From contig JADNRX010000085.1 in assembly GCA_015501595.1 (NCBI GenBank), positions 108,871 to 172,870 on the forward strand: a stretch of DNA of 64,000 nucleotides. The letters run 5' to 3'. The notes beneath the pieces were generated by a model. It was given only the letters and a program-made list of their open reading frames with translations, searched no databases and was not told the origin of the DNA. Origin of the DNA: Hymenopellis radicata (lineage: Eukaryota; Basidiomycota; Agaricomycetes; Agaricales; Physalacriaceae). Made by a program: the position numbers and the translations under genes. Position 1 is the first letter of the stretch, and every line of letters starts with the position of its first letter. Below, piece by piece: positions 12,500-23,900 of the stretch.

Positions 12500-13897
12500 T
12501 AACACTATGTAGAAGCGATGGAGTGGTGTGGACGTCTGATATCCGCGGTAATAAACGATTTTGTAATTTTACCCTCTCTGAAGTATTGAACTCTAGGCTG
12601 TTCGAATATGGAACCTAATCTTACTACTACAAGGCAGAAAACAGGAGCGAAGTTCGGTAACCCGTAGAGATTTGACCCAAAAAGCACTGATGTTGGGCTA
12701 GGTAGCCCAGGCGGGGAAGGACCCAAAGGAGAAGAAGACCGGGGGAAAGAGGCGGGAAGAGAGAGCGGGATTTGGCGGGTACAGAATGGACACCGATTCC
12801 AGAGTGATCGTTCCGACCGTAGCACAGCCACAATCGTCTGCGTCTTCCCATCATCATCCCTCGCGTGTGGTCAGAGTCCCCTAGTCCAATGTATTGCGTC
12901 TTTTTACCTTAACGTCCTCGTGAGGGTGTCCGGCCAATTTCTATCTGCGATAATTTCAAATATTCGCTAACAAGGGACTGTGGCGTTGACGAGCCTTGAT
13001 GATATCAAAGGCCGGTCATTGGCATAGGTAACCTAACATGTGTTCTCTTCGGCTCTCAGTCGACGTGGGTGGAGGCACTCGTTACGAAGTAATCTTCGAT
13101 GGGGTCTGTTCTTTCTGAAGTCAAGTCGCTACTGGATCGATTTCCTCATTGTCGGGTCTAGACTAGAGCCGCTCCAATCTGACAGGCTTCCGTGAATTTC
13201 GTTCTTTATCAAGTTCACTTGTTGCTTTCCTCAATCTAGAGGCCGGCCGGCGGCATTCGCCAGTTCATCATGCAAAAATGTCGAGCCGAACAGACTTTCT
13301 AATCAACATCCCCTCCAGTAAGTTTAACGCCGGATAGATACATGAACAGGCCGCTTCAAGCTCACAGCACCATGTTCACTTTACCGTCTTTACGTGGTTC
13401 GAGTCTACAGGGATGTCATTGGCGTGTAAGTTGTTGATTCGGATCTCCGAGTCATGATCAGCATATCCATCTAACTTGCAGCATTATACTTCAGAACCTC
13501 GGCGTCCTTTCTCTTCTTACTCTGCGCGCTGTCGCTTAGAACGTCTCGGTCAAGATTCCTCGAATACTCGGACTGACGCGCAACGCCGCCTGACCCTTCG
13601 GAGTTTGAGCTCACGTTTACTTTGGCCATCAAGCGAACAGCCGGTACTCAAACATGTCGCCGCCATCCTAGTTCTCTGTCGCAGTCGTCAGGGTACGATC
13701 GGAGACCAAGGATCTCCGACTCCGTGTAGAATCCGCAACCATGTGAGCGTGTATGTCGTTCTGTTTTTAACGTGAATTTTCGCACCTGATTGACATGCGC
13801 GTAGCGTGTAGAACTTGATCCAAATTCCAACTCCTCTAGAATTCTTCGATTTAAAGAATCGCAATGCATGCCCCACCATTTCCCATTGTGAATCGTC
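12500..13897. other. Intergenic, one possible small spliced ORF
   Basis: 12500-13270 shows nothing supported. At 13278 an ATG opens MSSRTDFLINIPS followed by a GTAAGT donor. Later segments (about 13367-13425 and 13482-13570) contain hydrophobic stretches bounded by plausible splice sites, but no arrangement gives a recognisable protein. It could be a small membrane protein gene or the remains of one. Confidence 0.25.
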
Positions 13898-15341
13898 ATG
13901 ACTCCCCTGCTGAAGATACCTCTGCTGTTTTCCGACGCAATCGGCATGCGTATTACAGGAAAACCTCCCAATTCACCCCTTCCTCCAGAGGAACATATCG
14001 TTCCCGACTGGAGAGAACGATTTCTCAAAAGCCTAGGGTGGCCTTGCGTGTTTCTGAGGGTAAGATTTTTGTGGAAACGCCTGTTGTGAATCTTTGAAGA
14101 ATTCGCTTTCTAGGGAATAAGCTGGAGTCTAGAGATTATCGAAGCAGTGGTCATTCTCTTGGCGAGCACGAATCACCCATTCCCTGAATATGTGCTCTCG
14201 CGCCTCGAATTCCGCCCCCATGCCTCCCGTGCTATCACCATAACACCCTTATTCCTGCTGGGAAATGCCTTAACCATGCTAGGCACATTCCTTCGACTCC
14301 AATGCTACCACACACTCGGAGGACCCCCGAATATAGGTGGGAAGGCCGTATCCGGAATTTCAAAAATTTCGCCAAAAGGTTCGGATTGCGAGGACGAAAT
14401 TTTTCAATTTTGGTGCGGATTATGCACGGCCTCAAGCACTTTTTCGAAAATTTGTCCGGACTACGAACACGGCCTCGAATTGCCCAAAATTTGTTCGGAT
14501 TACTGGAAACGGCCTCTAAAGTAGCAAAAAAGCTCGCTTCCCGATTGGGATGGCTCCCGCAGTCGCCGCGGTGGACCCACAATGATGTACAGTCTTATTA
14601 TGTTTGAGCAGAGAGGTTCTCGAGGGGTCTACACGTATTGTATGTACTTACAAGAAATCGCCTCATGTTCGCGGCTAAAGAGGCTGTATCTGCTTTTCGT
14701 AAATAGATAACCCAGAGAAGAATACCAGCATGTGCTGTCCGCGGCCATCTGCGAAGGCAAACCATTCGACCCTCTGGCCACTTGGTGCGCGAAGGACTAT
14801 GTTTTCGGCTCCTCAACAGTCCGGACCGGATACGGCCTTCCAAAACTGGTGTCAATTAGTCCGGAAAAAAAATCTGGCCTGCGCCAACATTTGGTCAAAA
14901 AAGTACGGATTATGCACGGCCTGGGCGATTTTTTCGCTCAAAAAAAGTCCGGATTCGCGAACGGCTTTCCCACCTATATTCGGGGTTCCTACACTCGGCC
15001 GCTTCTTCACATTTGAGCTAAGCATTCAGCAGGGCCATCGGCTCATCACCGACGGCCCGTATGCGGTTGTGCGCCACCCTAGCTACACCGGGATGATCCT
15101 GACCATCGTCGGCGCGATATGCAGCCAGGCGACGGGCTCATGGGTGACACAGTCTGGACTCCTTGACATGTGGCTCGGAAAGCTGCTCGTGGGATACTGG
15201 ATCCTCGTTGCATCGGCGGTCGTATTGAGTTTGTGCTTGAGAACGTCGAGGGAGGACGAGATGTTGGAAAAGAAGTTTGGAGAGCAGTGGATTGAATGGT
15301 CCCGGAGAGTACCGTATTCTCTCGTCCCCGGTGTTTATTGA
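13898..15341 (+). pseudogene. Isoprenylcysteine O-methyltransferase (ICMT-like), split by a transposon
   Basis: ER membrane enzyme family that methylates the prenylated C-terminal cysteine of CaaX proteins such as Ras and a-type pheromone. Exon 1 is 13898-14059 and exon 2 starts at 14114 after a GTAAG/CTAG intron. The first half ends in LRLQCYHTL; the second half resumes at 14991 with TLGRFFTFELS and has the SAM-binding signature RLITDGPYAVVRHPSYTG and the C-terminal EDEMLEKKFGEQW. Between them, inside one glycine codon, sits a 671-bp inverted-repeat element. Removing it and one copy of the 8-bp duplication leaves an uninterrupted 236-residue family-length protein. I found no donor/acceptor pair that would splice the element out in frame, so the gene is probably inactive. 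The ATG at 14730 inside the element could give a chimera containing the catalytic half. Confidence 0.85.
14320..14990. mobile_element. Non-autonomous inverted-repeat DNA transposon (MITE)
   Basis: 671 bp. Terminal inverted repeats 14320-14349 and 14961-14990 match at 28 of 30 positions and begin AGGAMCCCCGAATATAGG. It is flanked by a perfect 8-bp duplication ACACTCGG (14312-14319, 14991-14998). It has no transposase. A 17-bp direct repeat CGGATTATGCACGGCCT occurs near both ends (14416-14432, 14906-14922), as expected for subterminal transposase sites. An 8-bp duplication fits hAT, P or KDZ-type superfamilies; the terminus is not obviously that of the larger hAT-like element at 17036. The intact duplication and ends suggest a recent insertion. 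Confidence 0.88.
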
Positions 15342-16002
15342 TGTGAGTCCAGTGTAGACGAGCCGGGACCAGTGCTTATCATACTTTCCATTGACTTGTT
15401 TACGAAAAGCGGCTGGCAAGAACGGTTCTTAACCATAATGCGTTACGAAAAACCTCGTTACTTTCTATCAGCCAATCGAATTGAAGCAGTCCACGAACGG
15501 ACCGTAAGGTTCCGTCTATGTCAAACCTGAGGTCCTCCTGGTGATCGCAAGTTCGCTGGACCCATGCGTAATTTCAGTTCTTTTGAAATGAAGAATCCTC
15601 AAGCCTCGAGGATCCTCATCCACGACATCTAGGTCACATGTCGGACTTAGCAGATGTTCGAAACTCCCTCACCTTGGCAACCTGACCAGGTCGCCGAGGT
15701 GCTTTTTTACGCACTTATTTTACAGGACACATGCTCCCGCTTGTCGTCTACTGGTACTTCAGCGGCCGAGCCCTTACCCGCCGGGCACCGAGGATTGTAG
15801 AAGCACTTGTGGACAGCGACTCAGACTACATCCCGTAGTTGTACCTCTGTTGTCTATACATCTCCTTGGACCATCCCTTGTTTCCCGTCATTTCTCTCAG
15901 ACGTGTGTCTCTGATCTGGTGCCAGGACCGCTGGAAATCGGGTCTCGCCCGCCATAACACGTTCCTCAGTGGGACGCTCTTCTATCTACCTCCCATACCA
16001 CC
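15342..16002. other. Spacer upstream of membrane-protein copy 1
   Basis: Apart from the ORF remnant at 15654-15838, it holds the promoter of copy 1. Sequence from about 15813 to 16002 is closely repeated before copy 2 (16797-17027) and in part before copy 3 (25930-26023). Confidence 0.5.
15654..15838 (+). pseudogene. Small hydrophobic ORF or gene tail, one frameshift
   Basis: From ATG 15654 the frame reads MFETPSPWQPDQVAEV then a hydrophobic stretch. After a one-base shift at about 15725 it continues GHMLPLVVYWYFSGRAL and ends VDSDSDYIP-stop at 15838. A related ending (VDSDSDCIP-stop) is repeated at about 16800-16830, at the head of the next tandem unit, so this tail belonged to the duplicated segment. 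It may be the last exon of a small membrane protein gene. No family recognised. Confidence 0.3.
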
Positions 16003-16613
16003 ATGTCGACCTGTCGTTTCCACTCCATCTCCTTTGTGGCCATATTTCTCATTATCCTGACTGATCTATGCATGCAGCTCCTAGCATTATCGGAGTCCAG
16101 CGAGCTGGAGGGCCCGCATGCCGCATATGCGTCCCTCCTTTATCACATCATTCATCCTCTCCATCTCCTCATCATCCTCACATTACGCTGGTTCTACGAA
16201 ACGCCTTTGGAAACAGTGCAAGAGGTTGAGCGATTGAGAAAGCCGGAGGGGCGTTGGGCTCAGCAAATGAAGCCAGATGGTTCACAGCGGGTCCAACCGT
16301 CAGGCGAATACAATCCTGCGGACTACGCCTACAAGGACGCTGGTACATATATCTGTGTGGCGCTCGCACATTGGGTATTCTGGCTGTGGTTGGTTTTCCC
16401 GGTGCAATGTGCGTTACCCATTTATGCATCTATGGATTATTATGCGAATGACTAGTAGATTGGTTCTTGACGATTCCCCCCGCGTTCGCAGGCGCCATTT
16501 ATATCTGGCAGTCCCGAATGAGCTTTTTAGGTCCCAGTTATCAGTTTGCGTGCGACAGGGAGATTGAGGACAGGGAAGATGCAACGACGAATGCCACAAG
16601 GACGAATGTTTAA
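16003..16613 (+). CDS. Small three-pass membrane protein, copy 1
   Basis: Unrecognised family, 175 residues. Exon 1 is 16003-16408. Exon 2 is 16492-16613 after a GTGCGT/GCAG intron of 83 nt; the unspliced frame would stop early at YYAND. Three hydrophobic segments are visible (about 8-30, 45-63 and 112-132, the last AHWVFWLWLVFP). A polar loop between the last two holds the conserved TPLETVQEVERLRKPEGRWAQ. The spliced tail is AIYIWQSRMSFLGPSYQFAC then acidic residues. Copies 2 and 3 keep the same start context, intron position and tail, which supports the gene model. First of three tandem copies; function unknown. Confidence 0.75.
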
Positions 16614-16676
16614 ATGCTATTTTTTTCGCTGTACTATTCTGAATTCAGACTTGCACCAAGGAATTTCGTTGGGTAT

Positions 16677-16795
16677 CAAGCCTTCTGGCGGAAGACTCTC
16701 ACGCACATGCCCAACCGCATAGCTTCCCCCCATGCCCGCTCTCGCCATTCGTCTCCGCTTCCCCTGGAGCGCTCGCCCAACCAACTCATGCTCCT
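16677..16795. repeat. Fragment of the phosphatase 3' coding end in the spacer
   Basis: About 115 bp closely resembling 27095-27225, the 3' coding end of the dual-specificity phosphatase (shared GGCGGAAGACTCTC, GCACATGCCC, AACCGCATAGCT, CGCTCTCGCCATTCGTC). It marks a breakpoint of the tandem duplication. Confidence 0.75.
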
Positions 16796-16796
16796 T

Positions 16797-17035
16797 CCGT
16801 GGATAGCGACTCAGACTGCATCCCGTAGTTGTACCTCTGTTGTCTAACCGCACAATTCATCTCCTTGGACCATCCCCCCGTTCTTTGTTTCCCGTCATTT
16901 CTCTCCATATTCGAGAAGTTTGTCTCTGATCTGGTGCCGGGACCGCTGGAAATCGAGTCTCGCCCGCCATAACATAGCCATTTCTCAGTAGAAACTTGTG
17001 CCGCTTCTATCTACCTCCCATACCACCATGTCGAC
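16797..17035 (+). promoter_or_regulatory. Displaced promoter of membrane-protein copy 2
   Basis: Repeats the upstream region of copy 1 up to and including ATGTCGAC at 17028-17035, where the 8.1-kb element begins. The coding body of copy 2 now starts at 25164, so this promoter is cut off from it. Confidence 0.75.
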
Positions 17036-17053
17036 TAGAGACCTCAACGAGTC
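17036..17053 (+). repeat. Left terminal inverted repeat of the hAT-like element
   Basis: 18 bp, identical to the reverse complement of the right end. Confidence 0.92.
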
Positions 17054-17969
17054 CGACGTGAGTCAGACTCGCGATCCGGGACGTGAGTACTCACATCCAA
17101 AAAGGTCCTGCTCAGACTCGCGTTGCACTCGACTCGCGATGACTCGTGAGTATCTGCGAGTCCACTCGCGAGTCATCGCCTCGAGTCCGAGTCACCTCGG
17201 ATACTCGTGAGTACTCGCGAGTCCGTACAGCTGTACACCCCCCAATATTCATGCCCAGTAAGCATCCCCGGGCAATGGCACGGGGACACTCAGCTGTGCA
17301 TGAGGTAGGGTGGGGGGTGGTAGCTGTAGGAAGGGGTGGTGGTGGAGGGGTGGTGGTGAGATGGCGGGAGAGTGGTAGCAGAGGAGGAAGATGGAGGTGG
17401 TGGTAGTAGTCCTGATACAAAGAAAAAACTCACCTGTCTCCTGTTCTCCTGCGCAATCTCACTGTCCACCTAACGCGACACAATCCTGCCACGACCGCTG
17501 TCCACCCGATGCGACACAATCCCACCACGACCGCTGTCCACCTAACGCAACAGCGTTACCTCCTCCCGCAAACTGTCCCGGTCGCAATTGTCGTCCTGGG
17601 CCTGGTCGTCATCCTAGTCGCCAGTAGTCGTAGTAGTCGTCCTGGTCCTGGTCGTCGTTGTGTCCTATGCTGCTTCACGGAGACAGCAGCAGCAGGCGCG
17701 GCACAGAGCCGAGGCCAGAAATCCACCCTATAGCTGTCTGACAATCGTCAGGACAGCAGAGTGCGACAATCGTCGCACTCTGGGTGATGATGGTGGTGGT
17801 AAGAACCAAGATGAACGACCCGATCAGACGCTTACGCGTCGCTTCGGATCTCGGCCCGAAACGCCGGATCGGGGGAAATATATACATATCTCTCATTCTC
17901 GAGACGTTGAGGACCATTTGCTTTGGAAAAAATTTGTAAATTTAGTTTAAATGTATATCTAAATATTTG
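17054..17969. other. Left arm of the hAT-like element
   Basis: Subterminal GAGTC/ACTCGCGAGT cluster (17054-17230), then G/T-rich low-complexity DNA (17290-17410), a run of imperfect CGCTGTCCACC-type direct repeats (17460-17560) and AT-rich DNA (17870-17970). No supported gene. Confidence 0.55.
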
Positions 17970-20900
17970 CGAGTCATCGTGTGATGACTCACGGTCGGCA
18001 GACCGAGACTCAGACTCGTACTCGATGAAACGATGTCATAAGCCGACTACGCACATAAATGCTCAGGTACAAATACCAGTAAACTAATAGATGCCCCCGC
18101 CGGCAGTCAAGTAAACTAAAGAAAATAGAACAGAACAAAGGCGATAGAGTAAGGTGAGGACGATGCGACATCAAACGCGCAGATGGGAGAGGAAGGGCGG
18201 TATCGTAATAGGCTTTTCTTTTCTTTGAAACTGCTGATCTGTCACCGGTCGCGTCCCCCGCTTGTAGTCCCCCCATATCCTTCCAGTTAAACGAATTGCT
18301 TCTGTATGCCATGCGTTCGCAATACGATGAACGATCCGGTCGTGCGCCGCCGATGGGGTGATAGGATTGACACGAGGAAGTTTAGGCAGTAGACCCCAAT
18401 AAAATCGTGAATGAGCAAGTGGCCATCGCGGACTGTCTCGAAAGAGTGTATGAGCGACTCTAGTGTATCGAGTGACTACCGCAAGTGGAACATCAGCGTT
18501 GTTGAGAATGGTAGACGCGTGATGCGCTGCCGATGTCGAGGCTTGATGCCTCATGTGATGATATCGCGGGCATTCGACAAAAATGTGATGGATGGTGTCA
18601 ACGACGCCGCAGCCAAAGGGGCACAGAGGAGAGACATCTCCAAAGCGCAAGAAACGGGTATAACGCGTGTCGAGTTGTGAGGAACGAGCATATAGTTGAA
18701 CCATTGTTGAGTAGGCGGACGAGGCGCGCATGTATGGGTGAGCGGGTGGTGGATGTTCATCGTACAATGGCAAAAGCAATGTCGTCGCTGGGCGGAAATC
18801 TGGGGCAGAGAATACATGAGAGGTTAGCGCGGCATCAAGATATTTTGAGATACTTGATTCTATGTACTTATCGTTTTCGGAATAGAGCATGAATGTATCC
18901 ATAAAGAACGTAGGCAAAGGGGCAGGCGGTGGGCGAAGAGGGAGACGTTGCGATGAGGAAGCAAGATAATCAACATGTGCGTTAGCGCGTGCGGGAGTGG
19001 ATTGTGAAGTAGTGTGAGCGGGAGTGTGGGTGATGACGGGCAAGGGAACATTTGGAGGACGGTGACGCAAGAGATATAATATCCATCGATATAGAGAGCG
19101 TCCCGGCAAGGATGACCAGACGTGAGGGGATTGAGTTGTGGAGAGTGCGGAATGTATGATGCGGGTGCTGGAGAGGTAGTCGGTAAGGATGGAATGTGAT
19201 TGGGAGGGTTGTCGATCAGCGGCAGATGCATAATGGGACAGTATATCCACAATGAGGGCGTAGACCTCGCCTAGATAAACGAACGCGGACGATCCATACG
19301 CATCGAGGGTCAGGGTTGCTGCTGCTTCCGTCGACGCAAAGGACATCGTGACGGAGCGCTGCTGGCGAAAGGTAGGAGAAGGCGGTATCATGGATGCATC
19401 GGTTGCTGAGATATTTGAGGTTGAAGGCATGTCCAGGCATGGCTGGGGAGAGGACGACACGAGTGCGCGAATCGTCTGTTCCGCCAACCGCATCCTGAGC
19501 AATCGTGGAATTGCAAGTTCAGCGAGTTCAGCAGCAGTCACACCAGAGGGACAATCCACTCCGCTGACAGGCTCTCTGCCTTCATCAACACCATCTCGCC
19601 TCTTCCGCTTTAGAATCCTTTGACCACCGTGATGGAAGCCCAAGAATGCACAAACTAGTTGCGACACCGACAGAGAAGAAACCCAAGCAGCAATCTCGGG
19701 CCACCGGCACGCTAATGAAGCATTCGCGTGGGTGAAAGGTGGGCGAGAAGGCTGGAGAGGAAGATGCTGCTGAAGAATAGGATGAGGTGTCAGCGGGTTC
19801 TGAGCAACGTGCTTAAGCAACGTAATGCCCGCCGACGCCAGGTTAGTGATCACACGATGAGAAAGAGATTGGGGATGGTCGGTGTCAAGCATGCGATGTA
19901 TGTGAGACAACGCAACATCACCGCCAGAGAAGAAAGAGAGATCAGTCGACCGCACACTGATGCCAAGCATCGTGATTGTATCCTGCGCCAACCGCCACGC
20001 AAATGGCAAAGACGCGGAGCGTAGACACATAGTAGATTGGGGCCGAGGGCGTAAAGGGAAACGACAGGAATTCAACAAGCACGTCCAATCAGCCATTGTA
20101 ATAAGCGCCATATTTCGGAAGCTTGGAACATGATGATTCAAGTCTCGAAGCATTCCTGAAACAGCGACTGTGCGATTGAGACGCGCTATAGAGGGCCACT
20201 CGAAACCCCACATATTCAAAGGAAGAGTTAAAAGCAAAGAATTAAAAGGGAACACACCCCGTAAATGTTCATGTACGCGCTTTGCCAATATGTGATCGAG
20301 GCGTGTCGCGTCTTGATCGGATATTGGCTGGAAGGCCAGCCTCGGGCGAACACGCGAAATGATACGCTGAGAGATGACACGCCTAATCAGTGTCATTGGC
20401 ATACGGCGCCGCAGCGGGGGCAGGTCAGTTGTGAGTATGAGCTGCTCCAAAAGCTGTGCCTGCTTTCCCGGATCATTCACCGCCACTCGCAAAAGCTCAA
20501 CATGGGAGTGGACCACGGAGAGCTGCTTTGGGACGAGAATGGACTGATCGACAGGGTGAACAGAGTTGACCTGTATGTGAGAGGGTAAGTTATCAACATT
20601 CTGAACAAACAATGCAGATTTGTCCCAATTGGTTGATGCACCATATGCACTCTGGAAGCGCTCCGCCATCTCTGTCGTCAAGAGACACGACGGCAAGGAG
20701 TGAGTGATGACTAGGGAGTCATCCATGGCCTCCACCATACAAACTGGCAGAGTCAGCCGATCTGCAGGAAGGTGCGGAGCGCGCAGGGTGTTCTGGACAG
20801 TCCGGACGGTGACTATATCGGCTGACTCCCTCAAAGTATCCGCGAGCCAATGATTACCAAGGCTGCTGGTGAGGGTACATTTAAGTGGAGACAGCGGACC

Positions 20901-23900
20901 TCCTTGTTTAGTGACGCCGGACACCACAAACCGCGAAGTGAATCCGTAAAAGGTCTTCACACGGTAAGGTACATCGGCCTGTGCGGACCTATCAAAGTCA
21001 ACAATGGAAGCAGGTAGGCCGTAAGCCTGAATAGCATCATAGAATCCTTCGGGCTCTAGTCGATCAAACCCCTTTGCTTGATCACGCCGAAGCATGAAGA
21101 GAGGCGATTGAGTGCGTTCTGCCCAAGCGTCGAGTTGCGACAAGAATGATGTCAGGTCACGACCTTGAACACCAGGCTGAGTCGCTATCTGACACTCAGG
21201 CAAAATCTGATGGGAAGATAGGTAAGCAGTTAACAAAGAATTAAGCCACGCGAAAGGAATGTTCATATTGACGCTGCTCGTGCAAACCCCCCGATAATTA
21301 CTGAGCAGCGTAGGATCCCCACGTTTATGAATGGTGGAGATATGTGACGATTTTACACAGGTCGGCCAACGGGAGGTGCGAATAGGATAGTTCCAGAGGC
21401 GGAGAACGTGCAGGAATGCATCGTCATTCAACGCCTTGACCATCCATTTCTCCCAGCCATCGGGACCTGGAGCGGGACGCTGGTTGCCCTTGCGGATCAT
21501 TGCACGGCCGTTGTCAAGTGTCATAAGCTGAGGCCACAGAAAAGGTTGAAATGCTGTCTGAGCACGAATGCGGCGGACGGAAGGAGTCTGCAACCAAGGC
21601 TTCGAAGGCAGAGGCCGGGCAGTGCGCTGGAAGAGGTTTTTGAAGTATAGGACGGTCTCGTTGAGAACACCATCACCCCCAGTGATGAAGGTAGATGAAC
21701 CATTATCGTCAAGGTGAGAGAGCGCAGGAGGAGGTCCGCCATCATAAGTGCGGGGATAAAGCCTCTTGGAAGAGCCTCCCAACAAACAGGCATTGACAGC
21801 ACTGCGTTCAGAAGCATCCTCTCTCCTTTGCAACTCATCACGCTCAGCGCGGTATCGTAAGCGAGCAAGCGCAGACCGTGTTGTGGTGAAAAAGTGGTGG
21901 CTAAGCGCAGAGTACACAGTAGGGAGCGCGTTGAGCGGTTGGAGAGGCGCAGTGACTGCGAACAGATAAGAGTGAGCCCAGCGTTCACGATAGTAGAGGC
22001 GGGGAATCGTGCGGAGCTTAATTGCAGCTACGATCCTATTGATTCGGCGGTAGTCGCGTAATATGACGGATATTGTTGAATTCCTTGGGCGAGTAGGAGG
22101 ACGTCGGCGGTTTGGTCGTTGAAAGTGCTGTTCAGCGGCAGTATTGAGAATGCGTGTCAAGGCGTCATGAAGTGCTTCGTAATCAACGTCGGATTCGAGG
22201 GGCATCGAGGCGAGCCGCGCGACATCGACGAGATCATCAACTGTCTTAGCAAATGCTTGATAGCGATAGCGCTCGGTGCGCTTCGGTTGTAGGAAGCGCG
22301 GCGGATAGGTATTGAAGTGGTCATCCACACGAGCAGGAATATATGCCGAGTCGCCTGAGTTTGTTAGTGAGGCCGGCGGAGACAGAAGAAGAACGGCCGA
22401 TATTAGACGATGATCAGATGCAGGAAAGAAATAGCCGGGGACTCGAATGGTGGAAGAAGCAACACCAGTATGGGAGTGGACACAGCGGTCAATGATTGAC
22501 TGACACTCGTCGTTGTACGCATGGTAAGTGTAAACATGACGAGCGTCGTTGTCGTGGCGTGAAGACCATATATCACATCCAGCACTGGATTGTAGAAACG
22601 CGAGAAACGCAGTACGCGCGGCGTTATTTCCATCAGACGCTCCAACTATCTCGCATGCCTGAGCCGTCGCATTAGTGTCACCAATGATCTGCCAAGAGTA
22701 AGGCGCGTCACGACAGAGCGACAAGAGAAGACTCCAGAAAGTATTGAGGTGTTCAAGTGCAGCAGGCCCACCAGGATCATATGGTGCATAAACTCCCAGT
22801 AAGCGATGAACGTAGCCATGGCCAGCAGTAGTGGGAATGACGATGTCACGACAAACGACTCGACCAGCGAGTTCGTCGCACACGTCAACAGGGCGGGACT
22901 GAAAGCGAGAGTGGATCCCCATGATGATACCCCATTTCGTGGAGCGGCGGTTGACGACGGCCCCAGGTGAGTCAAAGGATCTATAATGATTAGCACGAAC
23001 ATGATGCTTCACCGACTGTGACGATTTTGTCTCAGACAGAACCCAGGCATCAGGTTGATGAGCATTCAGAATATCTGAAAAGGAAGTATGTTTTACGGCC
23101 GTTCCAAAGCCATTAGCATTCAAAGCAAATGTGGTGAATGCTGCTGCGGTTGTGGCAGAGGCGAGAGGCAGCGGTAGATACAACAAGACAAGGAGCACAG
23201 TCAGCCGTGCCCGGAAAGAAAAGGCGTGCGAAGAATTACGGCAAAGACCAGTAGAGGCCAATGTCGAGAGCCGGGCAAGGTAAAGGCAAAGAAATGATAT
23301 TGAGGCAAGCAAGAAATACAACCAGTGTGGCGCGTGAAATGCAAACGGGGATTTAAAGATAGGAAGTAAAGAAATTCGGCAAGGGCTACAGCCATTGACG
23401 TCACCCCTAAAGTGGGAACGTTTGCGCCGGCGAATAAAGTCAAGGGAAAGAGGAAAGCGCACCTCATTCATCTGATCATCGAGTCGCTGCCGATTTGTGG
23501 GTGGGCCATCATCGTGCTGGCCAATTTCCTGCGGCGGGTGGTCGGGGGGAGGGTGACTGAGCAACCGTGCCTTGTTAAGGGCGAGAAGCTGCTGCAAGTC
23601 GTCGTTTGCTTGGGTCTGCTCCCGATTTGCGCGTAGTAGGCGGCCTTGAATGTCCTCCAAGGCCGCAGAATAGGTAGCCACCAGGCCGGGTTTATCCTCG
23701 GCGAGCAGCAATAGCGTATGTTTTGTTGACTTGTCCGTCTCTAGTCGGCCAATTTCGTTCTGGACGGACATGAGTCGGAAGCGGGCGTCGGTGATTGCGG
23801 AAGTGAGGGCCATGGTGTTCTGCAAGGTGTTGTTAGCGTTTCGGATTTCGGAGATGTGCTGATTTTGGGCGCGCAAGACGACGTTGAAGGTGGAGGCGGC

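Noticed and set aside
14320..14990. The MITE could be spliced out as an intron
   Set aside because: A possible donor (ATAG-GTGGGA at 14335) exists, but acceptors inside the right half lead to the wrong frame across TACACTCGGCC, so no productive splice was found.
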